This document shows, piece after piece, positions 38,440 through 48,363 of a DNA stretch of 64,000 nt. How positions within the stretch are numbered: the stretch's first letter is position 1; every line of letters starts with the position of its first letter. The stretch is from Bacillus sp. ISL-18 (lineage in GTDB: Bacteria > Bacillota > Bacilli > Bacillales > Cytobacillaceae): assembly GCF_018613415.1 (NCBI RefSeq), contig NZ_JAGGQG010000010.1, positions 347,573 through 411,572 on the forward strand. The letters run 5' to 3'. The translations under genes and the position numbers were made by a program. The notes beneath the pieces are model-generated. The model did no database searches, had not been told where the DNA came from, and saw nothing but the letters and a program-made list of their open reading frames with translations.

Positions 38440-39168
38440 CTATGATTTGTTCTCATATTGTTTCCGGATACGGAGAGCCTTAACAGGGTCATCCGTTATG
38501 ATGGCGGTACAATTTATTTTAAAAAGCCGGTGCATATCTTCGTCTTTGTTAACGGTATAGGGTCGTACCGCAATGCCATTTTCCATTGTTTTAACAAGAA
38601 TAGTATCAGACATAGCGGAGTGTTTGGGATGAATTCCTTTTGCCCGGATGGATTGGGCATAAATCCAAGGCATATAAATTCCTTCGATAAACAGTGGGGC
38701 TGTTTCAATTTCTGGTGCAATCCTGTAACTGTATACAATACTATAATGATTAAACGAGGAGATAATGATCCGATCACTAAGCCCATATCTTCTAACTAGC
38801 TGAATTACTTTTTCTTCCATTCCCTCATATGGAATAAGACCGTTCTTTAACTCAATGTTACAAATTAATGTATTGGATTGGAGCCATTCCAATACTTCAA
38901 TTAGGGAAGGGATTGGTTCCTTTTTTTGGCCGTCTTTGTTTGCATTTAATTTTCTAATTTCTTTAAATAAGAAATCTTTAACAAATCCCTTTCCTGTAGT
39001 AGTCCGGTCAACTTTTTCATCATGAATAACGACAATTTCTCCATCCTTCGTTAACTGAACATCAAGTTCTAATCCATCGGCACCAGCTTTATCAGCACCT
39101 ATAAAGGCGCCCATGGTATTTTCCGAATATAAGGTGGAATATCCACGGTGCGCAAAAATTTGTGTCAT
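38440..39168 (-). CDS. Glycerophosphodiester phosphodiesterase (YqiK-like)
   Basis: About 242 residues of the GDPD TIM-barrel family, which releases glycerol 3-phosphate from glycerophosphodiesters. FAHRGYSTLYSENT gives the HRG and EN catalytic residues, ELDVQLTKDGEIVVIHDE the metal and catalytic residues, and NIELKN a further glutamate. There is no signal peptide, so it is probably cytoplasmic. ATG 39168 is chosen over the 39219 frame start, giving the family N-terminus. Its upstream region overlaps the divergent small gene at 39205. Confidence 0.88.
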   Translation of the reverse strand: MTQIFAHRGYSTLYSENTMGAFIGADKAGADGLELDVQLTKDGEIVVIHDEKVDRTTTGKGFVKDFLFKEIRKLNANKDGQKKEPIPSLIEVLEWLQSNTLICNIELKNGLIPYEGMEEKVIQLVRRYGLSDRIIISSFNHYSIVYSYRIAPEIETAPLFIEGIYMPWIYAQSIRAKGIHPKHSAMSDTILVKTMENGIAVRPYTVNKDEDMHRLFKINCTAIITDDPVKALRIRKQYENKS

Positions 39169-39204
39169 ATTTTCACTTCCCAATATAAAAATGGAGGAAT
39201 GTAC

Positions 39205-39345
39205 ATGAAGCCATTGCAATTATCAACAGAAACTGCCCTAAAACTATCTAAGGAACTAAAAATACCGTTAGAACAGCTTATGCATCTACCTCAACATATT
39301 CTCATCCAAAAACTAATGGAAGTAGAAAAGAAAGAAAGAAAATAA
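39205..39345 (+). CDS. YycC-like small protein
   Basis: A 46-residue protein starting MKPLQLSTETALKLSKEL, amphipathic and soluble, with MHLPQHILIQKLMEVEKK at the end. The pattern fits the YycC family of Bacillus, whose function is unknown. ATG 39205 has GGAGG seven bases upstream; the frame itself begins at 39148 without a ribosome site and inside the GDPD gene. It has its own promoter region in the short divergent gap. Confidence 0.65.
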   Translation: MKPLQLSTETALKLSKELKIPLEQLMHLPQHILIQKLMEVEKKERK

Positions 39346-39370
39346 ATAAACCACCTTAAACCTAAAAAGT

Positions 39371-39400
39371 AAGGCCTTCATTCATTGGAATGAAGGCCTT
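39371..39400. terminator. Terminator between the YycC-like gene and spo0A
   Basis: Perfect 13-bp stem AAGGCCTTCATTC with its complement and a four-base loop. On the minus strand it is followed by ACTTTTT, so it should end the spo0A transcript; the convergent small gene may use it too. Confidence 0.8.
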
Positions 39401-39420
39401 ATGCCGTATTACTGGTCATT

Positions 39421-40212
39421 TCAAGAAGCCTTATGTTCAAGGCGTAATTTATCTGCTACCATAGCAATAAATTCGCTGTTAGTAGGCTTTGCTTTCGACA
39501 TACTTACTGTATAGCCGAAAAGGGACGAAATGGAGTCAATATTCCCCCTGCTCCATGCTACCTCAATCGCATGACGAATAGCCCGTTCCACACGGCTTGC
39601 TGTCGTATTATATTTCTTGGCGATATCGGGATATAATACTTTTGTGATGGAACCTAAAAGTTCAATATCGTTGTAAACCATTGAGATGGCTTCACGCAAG
39701 TATAAATATCCTTTTATATGCGCCGGAACACCTATTTCATGGATAATACTCGTGATGCTTGCATCAAGATTTTTTGGTTTTTGTTCGGCTTGGGAACGGT
39801 AACTTACAGATGGAGCCTTCCTTGTAAACGTATTACCATTACCGCTTACTTGTCGAATGTGACTGCCAAGATTCTCCATATCGAATGGTTTTAAGATAAA
39901 ATAAGATGCACCAAGTTCAACAGCCTTTTTGGTCACATCCTCCTGTCCAAATGCAGTTAGCATAATGACATTGGGAATCGTTCCTTTTTTCACATCACGT
40001 AAACGTTCAAGGACGGCTAAACCGTCAAGATGAGGCATTATGATATCCAGCACAAGAACATCAGGATCTGCGGAGGTTAGCATATCTAAACATTCTTGAC
40101 CATTATGTGCAATACCGACAACTTCCATATCATCTTGGGAGGAAATATAGTCCTCTAATAATCCAACTAACTCTCTATTATCGTCAACAACGCATACCTT
40201 GATTTTTTTCAA
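39421..40212 (-). CDS. spo0A: Stage 0 sporulation response regulator Spo0A
   Basis: Master regulator of entry into sporulation, activated by the phosphorelay. The receiver domain has acidic pocket D10-D11, phosphoacceptor D56 in VLVLDIIMP and K108-type lysine in [11 protein letters not shown] short variable linker follows, then the Spo0A DNA-binding domain ([20 protein letters not shown]), almost identical to B. subtilis through [11 protein letters not shown] 40212 is chosen: GGGAGG is eight bases upstream and D56 then takes its usual number; the longer frame adds seven codons. Preceded by a sigma-H promoter with 0A boxes. Confidence 0.97.
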   Translation of the reverse strand: MKKIKVCVVDDNRELVGLLEDYISSQDDMEVVGIAHNGQECLDMLTSADPDVLVLDIIMPHLDGLAVLERLRDVKKGTIPNVIMLTAFGQEDVTKKAVELGASYFILKPFDMENLGSHIRQVSGNGNTFTRKAPSVSYRSQAEQKPKNLDASITSIIHEIGVPAHIKGYLYLREAISMVYNDIELLGSITKVLYPDIAKKYNTTASRVERAIRHAIEVAWSRGNIDSISSLFGYTVSMSKAKPTNSEFIAMVADKLRLEHKAS

Positions 40213-40301
40213 TTCCAGTTCCTCCCTCATCAAATCCAGTCTCTATTTTTAAGTGAACATTTTAATCGTGCGTTTTTTCTCTTAATTCTATTCTAAATTA
40301 G

Positions 40302-40330
40302 AAATTCGACAATGCAACTAAAATTCCTTT
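40302..40330 (-). promoter_or_regulatory. Sigma-H promoter of spo0A with overlapping 0A box
   Basis: On the minus strand AAAGGAATT (40322-40330), 11 bases, GTCGAATTT (40302-40310): both elements fit the sigma-H consensus. The -10 element overlaps a perfect 0A box, TGTCGAA, at 40305-40311, so Spo0A~P binding here would act on its own promoter. Confidence 0.87.
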
Positions 40331-40393
40331 CATTTTTTAAATATTTGTTAAAATAGTGATAAAATCTCATCTTTTCTTTGTTTTACTTCTTTT

Positions 40394-40441
40394 TTCGACT
40401 TAAATCGCATCTTTTCCAATTTATACCTGTTTTTTGTCGAA
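40394..40441 (-). promoter_or_regulatory. Upstream 0A boxes of spo0A
   Basis: TGTCGAA at 40435-40441 (plus-strand orientation, perfect) and TTCGACT at 40394-40400 (one mismatch to the reverse box TTCGACA). With the box in the sigma-H -10 region they form a three-site control region in the 290-base gap between spoIVB and spo0A. No separate sigma-A promoter was identified. Confidence 0.65.
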
Positions 40442-40463
40442 TTTTCTTTATATAAAAAAAGAA

Positions 40464-40491
40464 GCAAAATAGGCTAAATTGCCTATTTTGC
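40464..40491 (-). terminator. Terminator of spoIVB
   Basis: Perfect 11-bp stem GCAAAATAGGC with its complement and a six-base loop. On the minus strand TTCTTTTTTT follows. It begins 11 bases after the spoIVB stop. Confidence 0.88.
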
Positions 40492-40502
40492 ACTTTTCAA
40501 TG

Positions 40503-41801
40503 TCAACTTGCTTTCTCTTTCGGTGTTTCGTATATATTAATTCCAGCTTCATTCAACATCCACTCAATATGGACTCCATAGCCAGAGGTAGGATCATTGA
40601 CAAAAACATGAGTGACAGCTCCGACAAGCTTGCCATTTTGGATAATCGGACTTCCACTCATTCCCTGTACAATTCCTCCTGTCTTTTCAAGCAGCTTTGG
40701 ATCGGTTACTTTAATAACCATGCCTTTCGTTGCCGGAAACTTTTGCGGGATTGTACTAACAATTTCGATATCAAATTCTTCAACTCGGTCGTCATTAACC
40801 ACTGTTAAAATCTTAGCAGGTCCTTCTTTTACCTGATCGGATAAGGCAATTGGCAGTGGTTTATCCATTATGCCATTTTTTAAATCTCTGTTTAATTCTC
40901 CAAAAATCCCGAACGGACTATTCTTTTGAATGTTTCCAACAATTTCATGATCCGAAGAAAAACGGGCTAGCTTTTCACCTGGGTCTCCATTACTTCCTTT
41001 TTCAATAGATGTGACGGTAGAACGGACAATTTGACCATCTTCAACCACGATTGGTTTTTTTGTATCCATGTCTGAAATGACATGTCCAAGGGCACCATAT
41101 TTTTTAGATTGCGGGTGAACAAATGTCATGGTACCAATACCAGCTGCAGAATCTCTGATATATAAACCAAGCTTATAGGTGCTTTCTCCCTTGTCTTTCA
41201 ACGGAGTAAGCTTGGTTGTAAATTTACCACTTTCTCGGCTAATGACTAAATCGAGGGGTTTACCATCTTGCCCTGCCGATTGAACATATGGTGCTACGTC
41301 TGTCATCTTTTCAATTTTACTGCCATTGATTTCTGTAATGATATCCCCAACTTTAATTCCTGCAATTTCACCTGGAGATTTTTTTCCGTTTGCTGTGTTA
41401 ATTAAATGGTGACCAACCACTAACACACCAACTGTATTTAGTTTAACGCCAATTGATTGACCACCGGGTAGTACACGGAAGTCTTTTAAGACCCGTACAT
41501 CGACCTTTTTAATGGGGATCCCTGCGTATTCTAGAAGCATTTCGTTTTTGCCATATTCATTTGCTTTAACAGATACCGATTTTTTTCCCTGATTAAGAGT
41601 GATATTTGTATTGTGAGAAGCTATGGCGGCTGTTACCGGGGCAGCCTTTTGAAACGTATAATCTTGTCCTTCAAAAACGGTTATTGATTTTGGTATTGAA
41701 AGGTATTGCTGTAAGGGCTGAAAAAAAATAAGGCTAATTAATGAAACAAGGAGAATTCCACCAATAATCTTTCTAATTATTTCTAACTTCAAATCCTTCA
41801 C
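40503..41801 (-). CDS. spoIVB: SpoIVB serine peptidase (S55), sigma-K checkpoint signal
   Basis: A 432-residue protease secreted from the forespore that triggers processing of pro-sigma-K through SpoIVFA. One N-terminal membrane anchor (about 12-30), a PDZ domain around 120-195 ([20 protein letters not shown]), and the S55 domain with catalytic histidine in GHVISDMD near 238 and serine in QGMSGSPII near 381. GTG 41801 is kept, but it lies only about one base from GAGGAG; TTG 41792 is a strong alternative. It precedes spo0A, as in all Bacillus. Confidence 0.96.
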   Translation of the reverse strand: MKDLKLEIIRKIIGGILLVSLISLIFFQPLQQYLSIPKSITVFEGQDYTFQKAAPVTAAIASHNTNITLNQGKKSVSVKANEYGKNEMLLEYAGIPIKKVDVRVLKDFRVLPGGQSIGVKLNTVGVLVVGHHLINTANGKKSPGEIAGIKVGDIITEINGSKIEKMTDVAPYVQSAGQDGKPLDLVISRESGKFTTKLTPLKDKGESTYKLGLYIRDSAAGIGTMTFVHPQSKKYGALGHVISDMDTKKPIVVEDGQIVRSTVTSIEKGSNGDPGEKLARFSSDHEIVGNIQKNSPFGIFGELNRDLKNGIMDKPLPIALSDQVKEGPAKILTVVNDDRVEEFDIEIVSTIPQKFPATKGMVIKVTDPKLLEKTGGIVQGMSGSPIIQNGKLVGAVTHVFVNDPTSGYGVHIEWMLNEAGINIYETPKEKAS

Positions 41802-41891
41802 TCTCCTCGCTTCTTTTCAACTGCACTTATAAAAATGGCTACATCTATAATTTTGCCTCCTTGACAATCATTTATAACTTCGTTCAACATA

Positions 41892-41919
41892 AAAAAGCTA
41901 CCCAATTTGGATAGCTTTT
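41892..41919 (-). terminator. Terminator of recN
   Basis: AAAAGCTATCC-type stem with one mismatch to AAAAGCTACCC and a five-base loop; on the minus strand TTTTTT follows. It overlaps the recN stop codon. Confidence 0.75.
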
Positions 41920-43607
41920 CATTTTTTCTTATTTTTACCAGCTAATTGCAATAATTCCTCTGCATGCTGCTTCGTTAAATCGGTAATTTCTGTTCCCGAA
42001 ATCATTCGGCCGATTTCCTTGATCTTTTCCTTTGTCTTTAAGGATGTAACAGAGGTTTTTGTACGGCCGCCCTTAATATCTTTGGCTATATACAGGTGTG
42101 TATCAGCCATAGCTGCTACTTGGGGTAAATGCGATATACAAAGAACCTGAGAACCTACGGCAACTTTATAAATTTTTTCAGCAATTGATTGGGCGACCCT
42201 TCCGCTGACACCAGTGTCTACTTCATCAAAAATGATCGAGGTTACCCCTTGATGTTTAGAGAAGATACTTTTTAATGCCAGCATGATTCGAGATAATTCT
42301 CCACCTGATGCCACCTTTGACAATGGTTTTAATGGTTCCCCAGGATTGGTGGAAATATAAAATTCGATATGATCGACGCCAGTTTTAGCAAAATGAAGCA
42401 GCTCGGATTCAAAACGAATTTCAAAAATAGTTTTTTCCATATACAGTTCTTTTAATTCCTGATGAATTAATTTTGTTAACTTTATTGCCCATTTACGGCG
42501 GATATCAGTTAATTGTTTTGCCTCAAGGGCTAAGTCTTTTTTTATAGATATTAATTCCTTTTCCAGCTCTCCAATATGCGTTTCTTTATTTTGGAGTGTT
42601 TCAATTTCTTCTTCAATTTTGGCAGCGTATTCTAATATTTCCGGAATAGTTTTCCCATATTTCCGTTTCAGTTGATTAATTTCATTTAAACGGGCTTCAA
42701 TTTCATTTAATCGCTGCGGGTCATATTCTAGAACGTCTAATTCATTTCTTAATGTTTGTGCCGCATCCTCTAATTGATAAAAACTATTTGAAACTGAATC
42801 AGATAATTCCCGGTAGCTTGTATCAAGTGCAGCCGCCTCTTCTAGAGCTCCCATGACCATTCCTATCCAATCAAGTCCCTTTTGTTCCCCCTGTAAAGCG
42901 TTATAGCTTGTTTGGATGGCTTCAAATACCCTCTCGAAATTCCCAAGTCTTCTTTTTTCCTCAGATAATTCTTCGTCTTCGTTCGGCTTTAAATTTGACT
43001 TTTGAATTTCATCTAATTGAAATTGAATTAAATCGAGCCGATGGGCTGTCTGCTGGTCATTTTCACTCAAGGATTTTAGTTTATTCAGTGTCTGCTCATA
43101 GCGGCGAAAAACTTGGGCATATTCATTCAGAGCAGGATTAATTTCTTCCGCACCGAATTGATCAAGTAGTGGCAAATGTCTCGTTTCATCCATAAGCTCC
43201 TGATGTTCATGCTGACCATGAATATCGACAAGTGTAGCACCTATTTCTCTGAGAATGGAAATGGTCACAAGTTTCCCATTAATTCGACAAACACTTTTCC
43301 CTGTTCGAGCTATATCCCGACGTAATATAACCATGCCTTCTTCAATTTCAATGCCAAATTCACCTGCTTTTGACATAACAGGATGGTTAGGGTCATCTAT
43401 TTGGAATAATCCTTCAATTACGGCTCTTTCTTCCCCATGGCGGACAAATTCAGCCGATCCTCTGCCTCCAACGATGAGGTGAATCGCATCAATAATAATT
43501 GATTTACCTGCACCTGTTTCCCCTGTTAAAACCGTTAACCCTTTTTCAAATGAAATTGATAAATTTTCAATAATGGCGAAATTTTTTATTGATAATTCTG
43601 ATAACAA
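41919..43607 (-). CDS. recN: DNA repair protein RecN
   Basis: A 562-residue SMC-like ATPase that gathers DNA ends at double-strand breaks. Walker A GETGAGKS is at residues 29-36, long coiled coils run from about 165 to 380, and the C-terminal ABC signature LSKVASGGELSR with Walker B IIFDEVDTG closes the ATPase. TTG 43607 is chosen: GGGGAG lies six bases upstream, and the product starts MLSELSIKNFAIIE, matching B. subtilis; the longer ATG 43622 would place the start on the ribosome site itself. It starts 16 bases after argR. Confidence 0.95.
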   Translation of the reverse strand: MLSELSIKNFAIIENLSISFEKGLTVLTGETGAGKSIIIDAIHLIVGGRGSAEFVRHGEERAVIEGLFQIDDPNHPVMSKAGEFGIEIEEGMVILRRDIARTGKSVCRINGKLVTISILREIGATLVDIHGQHEHQELMDETRHLPLLDQFGAEEINPALNEYAQVFRRYEQTLNKLKSLSENDQQTAHRLDLIQFQLDEIQKSNLKPNEDEELSEEKRRLGNFERVFEAIQTSYNALQGEQKGLDWIGMVMGALEEAAALDTSYRELSDSVSNSFYQLEDAAQTLRNELDVLEYDPQRLNEIEARLNEINQLKRKYGKTIPEILEYAAKIEEEIETLQNKETHIGELEKELISIKKDLALEAKQLTDIRRKWAIKLTKLIHQELKELYMEKTIFEIRFESELLHFAKTGVDHIEFYISTNPGEPLKPLSKVASGGELSRIMLALKSIFSKHQGVTSIIFDEVDTGVSGRVAQSIAEKIYKVAVGSQVLCISHLPQVAAMADTHLYIAKDIKGGRTKTSVTSLKTKEKIKEIGRMISGTEITDLTKQHAEELLQLAGKNKKK

Positions 43608-43622
43608 GGAACTCTCCCCCAT

Positions 43623-44072
43623 TTAAAGCATGTCATGGAACCGGTTTGTAATGACCTCTGTATCTTCCGGAGTTCGACAGATAATTAACATGGTATCATC
43701 ACCACAGATGGTTCCCAATATTTCTTCCCAATCGAGATTGTCAATTAATGCACCAATTGCCATAGCATTACCGGGCAGGCATTTCATGACCAGTAAATGG
43801 CCAGCGGAATCAATTCTGACAAACGCGTCAATCAGCGATCTTTTTAATTTTTGTAATGGGTTAAACCGCTGATCTGCAGGCAAACTGTATTTATAACGGC
43901 CATCTGTTAATGGCACCTTAACTAAATGTAATTCCTTAATATCTCTTGAGACGGTAGCTTGTGTTACGTTATAGCCTGCGTTCTTTAATTCATCCACTAA
44001 ATCATCTTGCGTCTCAATATCATTACTGGCAATAATCTCTCTTATTTTAATATGACGCTGACCTTTATTCAT
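43623..44072 (-). CDS. argR: Arginine repressor ArgR/AhrC
   Basis: A 149-residue hexameric regulator that represses arginine synthesis and activates arginine catabolism when bound to arginine. The winged-helix domain holds [16 protein letters not shown], and the C-terminal core has [16 protein letters not shown], which binds arginine. ATG 44072 gives the family start [14 protein letters not shown]; the longer frame to 44123 runs into repeat family A and is rejected. An AGGTG site precedes the start. Located between yqxC and recN, the conserved Bacillus order. Confidence 0.95.
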   Translation of the reverse strand: MNKGQRHIKIREIIASNDIETQDDLVDELKNAGYNVTQATVSRDIKELHLVKVPLTDGRYKYSLPADQRFNPLQKLKRSLIDAFVRIDSAGHLLVMKCLPGNAMAIGALIDNLDWEEILGTICGDDTMLIICRTPEDTEVITNRFHDML

Positions 44073-44091
44073 TCTTTCACCTCGTAATAAT

Positions 44092-44213
44092 AAAAGCGTA
44101 AGCGCCTTGGTTAGCCCCGACAAGCATAATACGAGCCGGCTGAAAGGTTGCTTTTTAACCTTTTGGACGGATTGGCTTATGGCCTCGAGGGGCTAGGCGC
44201 TGGAGCTAGACAA
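44092..44213. repeat. Dispersed GC-rich repeat family A
   Basis: Begins AAAAGCGTAAGCGCC and ends GGCGCTGGAGCTAGACAA, the reverse complement of the termini at 16223-16371. The interior contains an extra A/T-rich hairpin (AAAGGTTGC and TTTTTAACC region) absent from the other copies. It lies just upstream of the argR start, in the yqxC-argR gap, without coding capacity. Confidence 0.72.
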
Positions 44214-44310
44214 TAAAAGAACATCAGTGTATGTCCTATTTACCAATATGTTAGCCCATTTCCTATAGAATGTACATTTTTTTCTCATAAAAATACATAC
44301 ACATGCAAAA

Positions 44311-44330
44311 GGATAGGCTATTAGCCTACC
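44311..44330 (-). terminator. Weak hairpin at the end of yqxC
   Basis: GGATAGGCT and AGCCTACC pair with one mismatch around ATT, followed on the minus strand by TTTTGC. It overlaps the yqxC stop codon and may terminate or stabilise the dxs-yqxC message. Confidence 0.45.
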
Positions 44331-45162
44331 CTTCATCCTGTTTTGTGTGAAATTCCTTATGAGATTTCTCGACAATTTCAGCAGGCTGAATTTGCAGTTG
44401 ATTGATCCCTGCTTCTCGTTCATTTTCCCATCTTAGGTGAAGCAAAAATTCAATATTTCCGTCTCCTCCGGTAATCGGGGAGAAGGATAAATTTTTTACA
44501 AGATAACCTTCCTTAATGGAAAAGTTAATAATTTTCTCAATGACTTGTAAATGAACTTTCTCATCCCGGACAATTCCTTTTTTGCCTACTTGCTCACGAC
44601 CAGCCTCAAATTGCGGCTTGACTAAGGCAATTATATCACTTCCAGAAATTAATAGTGTTTTTAATACAGGTAATATTAAGGTTAAGGAGATGAAAGACAC
44701 ATCGATCGTTGCAAAGTTTGGCATCTCACGGCTTAAATCTGCTGGTGTTACATAGCGAAAGTTGGTTCTTTCCATTACAACTACTCGTTCATCCTGGCGC
44801 AGTTTCCAGGCAAGCTGATTATAACCAACATCAAGGGCATATGACATCTTAGCACCATTTTGTAGTGCACAATCCGTAAACCCGCCAGTTGAAGAACCGA
44901 TATCCAATAAGACCTTCCCTTCGACATTAACATCAAAGACCTTTAATGCCTTTTCCAGCTTTAAACCACCACGACTGACATATGGAAGTACATTTCCTTT
45001 TATATTCAGGGGTATATCGACTTTAACCTTTTCACCTGGTTTATCTAACCGTTCTTCATTTGTATATACTAGGCCTGCCATTATGGCTCTTTTAGCCTTT
45101 TCCCTCGTTTCAATAAGTCCTCTTTCAACTAATAAAACATCTAAGCGTTCTTTATTTTTCAT
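44326..45162 (-). CDS. yqxC: TlyA family rRNA methyltransferase (YqxC)
   Basis: A 278-residue protein with an N-terminal S4 RNA-binding domain (ERLDVLLVERGLIETREKAK) and an FtsJ-like methyltransferase domain (VLLDIGSSTGGFTDCALQNGA). TlyA of mycobacteria 2'-O-methylates 16S and 23S rRNA; whether the Bacillus member does is an inference, and older names call it a haemolysin. It starts three bases after dxs and precedes argR after a 253-base gap holding repeat family A, in the conserved ispA-dxs-yqxC-argR-recN order. Confidence 0.9.
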   Translation of the reverse strand: MKNKERLDVLLVERGLIETREKAKRAIMAGLVYTNEERLDKPGEKVKVDIPLNIKGNVLPYVSRGGLKLEKALKVFDVNVEGKVLLDIGSSTGGFTDCALQNGAKMSYALDVGYNQLAWKLRQDERVVVMERTNFRYVTPADLSREMPNFATIDVSFISLTLILPVLKTLLISGSDIIALVKPQFEAGREQVGKKGIVRDEKVHLQVIEKIINFSIKEGYLVKNLSFSPITGGDGNIEFLLHLRWENEREAGINQLQIQPAEIVEKSHKEFHTKQDEG

Positions 45163-45165
45163 ATA

Positions 45166-47067
45166 TTAAGCCCTTTGTTGTTTTTTTCTGGCATTTGCTA
45201 AAATAGAAGTCCTCTTAATGGTTTCTTCAGTTGTTAAACCGATTTCCTCAAGTAAGGAATCAACATCACCGTGTTCAATAAATTGATCTGGGATTCCCAT
45301 CCGGTCAATAAGTGCATTGTGATATCCCTTGGACTCCGCAAACTCAAGGATTGCACTGCCAAATCCGCCCTGTAAAATAGCCTCCTCAATCGTAAGGATA
45401 GGAGTACCTTTATCAAGAAGTCCAGTAAGCATGGTTTCATCAAGGGGTTTGATGAACCTGGCATTAACAACAGATATGGATAACCCTTGTTTTTCAAGTT
45501 TTTGTGCGGCCTCCATAGCCATTGGAATGGTAGTGCCAAAAGTTAGGATTACCGCATCACTTCCTTCTTTTAGCGTCTCCCAAGTGCCAATCGGTATGTT
45601 ATGGAACGCTTCATCCATTGCTACCCCAAGTCCATTTCCACGCGGAAATCTCATGGCTATCGGTCCATCATCATAATTTAAAGCTGTATAAACCATATGC
45701 TGGCCCTCATTTTCATCCTTTGGCATCATTAAGACCATGTTTGGCATATGTCTTAAAAAGGCTATATCAAAAACCCCTTGATGGGTTTCTCCATCGGCAC
45801 CAACTAAACCTGCACGGTCAATTCCAATAAATACATTTAAGTTTTGCCGGCAAATATCATGCAGCACTTGGTCATAGGCACGTTGTAAAAAGGTTGAATA
45901 AATGGCTAAGAATGGCTTCATATTTTGTGTTGCCAACCCGGCGGCCACAGTTGCCGCATGCTGTTCAGCAATCCCGACGTCAAACATACGGTCTGGGAAC
46001 TCGCTTGCAAACCCTTCTAACTTTGATCCTACAGGCATTGCCGGAGTAATCGCCACAATTCGATTATCACTTCTTGCCAGCTTCCGGACAGTTTCACTGA
46101 CTATACTGCTCCAAGCAGGCGGTTGTTTTTTTGATGGTTTAACAAAATCTCCTGTATCCATTTTATACGGTCCAGTCCCGTGCCATGTACCAATCTTGTC
46201 ACTTTCAGCTGGTCTAAAACCCTTTCCTTTTTTAGTAATTACATGGAGAAGGACAGGTCCATCGGTTTTTTTAGCGTATTGGAGACTTTCAAATAAATTA
46301 TCAAAGTTATGACCATCAATTGGTCCTAAATAGGTAAAGCCAAGCTCTTCAAAGAACATACCGGAAACCACCAAATACTTGAGGCTATCCTTTATTCTTT
46401 CGGCAGTCGCAGCAAGTTTTCCACCTACTGCAGGGACCTTCTTCAATAATACTTCAAGTTCATCTTTTACCCACTGGTATTTACCGGCTGTCCGCAATTG
46501 ACCAAGAATATTATGGAGGGCACCGACGTTAGGTGCAATCGACATCTCATTATCATTAAGCACTACAATCATATTCTTTTTTTCATGGCCAATATGGTTC
46601 AATGCCTCTAGTGCCATTCCACCCGTTAAAGCCCCGTCACCGATTACTGGAACCACAAAGGATTTTTCTTTTTTTAAATCCCGAGCAATGGCCATACCCA
46701 TGGCAGCAGAAAGAGATGTGGAACTGTGTCCGGTTTCCCAAACATCGTGTTCACTTTCACCTCGTTTTGGAAATCCGCATAATCCCTTAAATTGTCTTAA
46801 CGTGTCAAATTCACAGGCCCTGCCTGTTAATATCTTATGGACATAAGATTGATGACCTACATCCCAAATCAGTTTATCCTTTGGACTATCAAAACATTTA
46901 TGTAAAGCGAGCGTTAATTCTACTACTCCTAAATTTGGTCCGATATGTCCACCGGTTACAGATAATTTCTGAATTAAAAATTCGCGAATTTCTTGACTAA
47001 GAGCCTCAAGCTCCTGATTCGACATCCTTTTTAAGAAGGATGGGTCCTTGATTGATAATAAATCCAT
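45166..47067 (-). CDS. dxs: 1-deoxy-D-xylulose-5-phosphate synthase
   Basis: A 633-residue thiamine diphosphate enzyme condensing pyruvate and glyceraldehyde 3-phosphate, the entry of the MEP isoprenoid pathway. The TPP motif is [18 protein letters not shown] followed by [25 protein letters not shown] and MRFPRGNG are strongly conserved. ATG 47067 is chosen for the start [12 protein letters not shown] as in B. subtilis; the frame to 47088 has no good ribosome site. Followed closely by yqxC, 165 bases after ispA. Confidence 0.96.
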   Translation of the reverse strand: MDLLSIKDPSFLKRMSNQELEALSQEIREFLIQKLSVTGGHIGPNLGVVELTLALHKCFDSPKDKLIWDVGHQSYVHKILTGRACEFDTLRQFKGLCGFPKRGESEHDVWETGHSSTSLSAAMGMAIARDLKKEKSFVVPVIGDGALTGGMALEALNHIGHEKKNMIVVLNDNEMSIAPNVGALHNILGQLRTAGKYQWVKDELEVLLKKVPAVGGKLAATAERIKDSLKYLVVSGMFFEELGFTYLGPIDGHNFDNLFESLQYAKKTDGPVLLHVITKKGKGFRPAESDKIGTWHGTGPYKMDTGDFVKPSKKQPPAWSSIVSETVRKLARSDNRIVAITPAMPVGSKLEGFASEFPDRMFDVGIAEQHAATVAAGLATQNMKPFLAIYSTFLQRAYDQVLHDICRQNLNVFIGIDRAGLVGADGETHQGVFDIAFLRHMPNMVLMMPKDENEGQHMVYTALNYDDGPIAMRFPRGNGLGVAMDEAFHNIPIGTWETLKEGSDAVILTFGTTIPMAMEAAQKLEKQGLSISVVNARFIKPLDETMLTGLLDKGTPILTIEEAILQGGFGSAILEFAESKGYHNALIDRMGIPDQFIEHGDVDSLLEEIGLTTEETIKRTSILANARKKQQRA

Positions 47068-47232
47068 TTTTGGACCACTCACTTTCATACTTATTCGTTC
47101 TACCCTATATTCCTAGTATTTCTATCTTTATCTGAAAAAATAGCCGCTAGCACACTAAGTGATAACGGCAATTAACAACTTCACTAAAATGAGAACCATT
47201 AGTACATACTCATCCTGCAGCAAAAAAACACT

Positions 47233-48126
47233 CTAGTGATCCCTTGATGCAACTAAATCCGTTATTTCGTCAAGAAGAATGGTATTTAAGTCTGTCTTTT
47301 TTAAATATTCTTTGGACAGCTTAATTTGATTCTGAAGAGCATCTCTTGCCCCTTCCAAAGATAATAATTGTGGATAAGTGCTTTTATGGTTTACGGTATC
47401 ACTGCCCACAGGCTTTCCAATTATTTGTTGATTGCCTACCAAGTCTAGAATATCATCCTGTATCTGGAAAGCAAGTCCAAGGTGATGTGCAAACGCTGAA
47501 AGGTTTTGTAATGAGTTTTCGTTTGCTTGAGCCATAATCGCTCCTGACACCACACTGAACTTTAGCATCTTGCCTGTTTTGTGAATATGTATATACTCTA
47601 GTTCTTCAAGGGACAGAACCTTGTTCTCCCCTTCCATATCAGCTACCTGTCCTCCTACCATTCCTTCAGCGCCGGCTGCTTTTGCCATTTCTACCATCAA
47701 CCTCATTTTCACAGCCGGTGGAGCAAAATCAGCAGAAAGCATATTCATTACTTCAAAACTATAAGTTAATAATGCATCCCCAGCAAGTGTTGCAATAGCA
47801 TCTCCAAACACCTTGTGATTGGTCGGTTTACCTCTTCTTAAATCATCATTGTCCATGCTGGGCAGGTCATCGTGGATTAATGAATAGGTATGAATCATTT
47901 CAATTGCAGCTGCAGCCGGAACCCCCTGTTTAGGGTCAATTCCGAATGCATCTAAAGTTGCAAATAACAATAATGGCCGAATTCTTTTACCCCCTGCTTC
48001 AAGAGAGTAAATCATAGAATTCTTTAAGACGGAAGGGGCATCCAGTTTTTCTACAAGCGCTCGAAGTTCCCGATTTAGCAGTTGTTGATATTCTTTTCTA
48101 AATGCGTCTAGTAATCCGGTTTTCAA
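47233..48126 (-). CDS. ispA: Farnesyl diphosphate synthase
   Basis: A 297-residue prenyltransferase that joins isopentenyl units to make farnesyl diphosphate for quinones and other isoprenoids. The first aspartate motif is LIHDDLPSMDND, the second is QIQDDILDLVG, and GKPTNHKVFG lies between them. The residues before the first motif (SLIHDD) are typical of bacterial FPP synthases. It overlaps nothing but starts only 4 bases after xseB, so the xseA-xseB-ispA genes are one unit. Corresponds to B. subtilis yqiD. Confidence 0.94.
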   Translation of the reverse strand: MKTGLLDAFRKEYQQLLNRELRALVEKLDAPSVLKNSMIYSLEAGGKRIRPLLLFATLDAFGIDPKQGVPAAAAIEMIHTYSLIHDDLPSMDNDDLRRGKPTNHKVFGDAIATLAGDALLTYSFEVMNMLSADFAPPAVKMRLMVEMAKAAGAEGMVGGQVADMEGENKVLSLEELEYIHIHKTGKMLKFSVVSGAIMAQANENSLQNLSAFAHHLGLAFQIQDDILDLVGNQQIIGKPVGSDTVNHKSTYPQLLSLEGARDALQNQIKLSKEYLKKTDLNTILLDEITDLVASRDH

Positions 48127-48129
48127 GCC

Positions 48130-48363
48130 CTAATCCTCCTCTGCAATAGAAAAACGCTCAGTACGCCCATCCTCCGTAATAATTTGCGTAAGTTGTTCTT
48201 CCACAGTTTTTAATTTATCATGACATAGTTTGGATAGTTCCATACCTTCTTTGTAGAAAGTAATCGCTTCTTCTAATGGAACGTCGCCTTCTTCCAGCTT
48301 TTCAACAATTTCTTCAAGCTTTGTCATGGCTTCTTCAAAGGTTAAAGTTTTTTCAGTTGTCAC
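48130..48363 (-). CDS. xseB: Exodeoxyribonuclease VII small subunit
   Basis: A 77-residue helical-hairpin protein that binds in several copies to XseA, forming the single-strand exonuclease. [26 protein letters not shown] is the family pattern. It overlaps the end of xseA by 11 bases and lies three bases before ispA, so all are translationally linked. Confidence 0.95.
   Translation of the reverse strand: MTTEKTLTFEEAMTKLEEIVEKLEEGDVPLEEAITFYKEGMELSKLCHDKLKTVEEQLTQIITEDGRTERFSIAEED

Noticed and set aside
43623-44123. Longer argR start giving 166 residues
   Set aside because: The extra 17 codons run into repeat family A and have no ribosome site; [14 protein letters not shown] is the family start.
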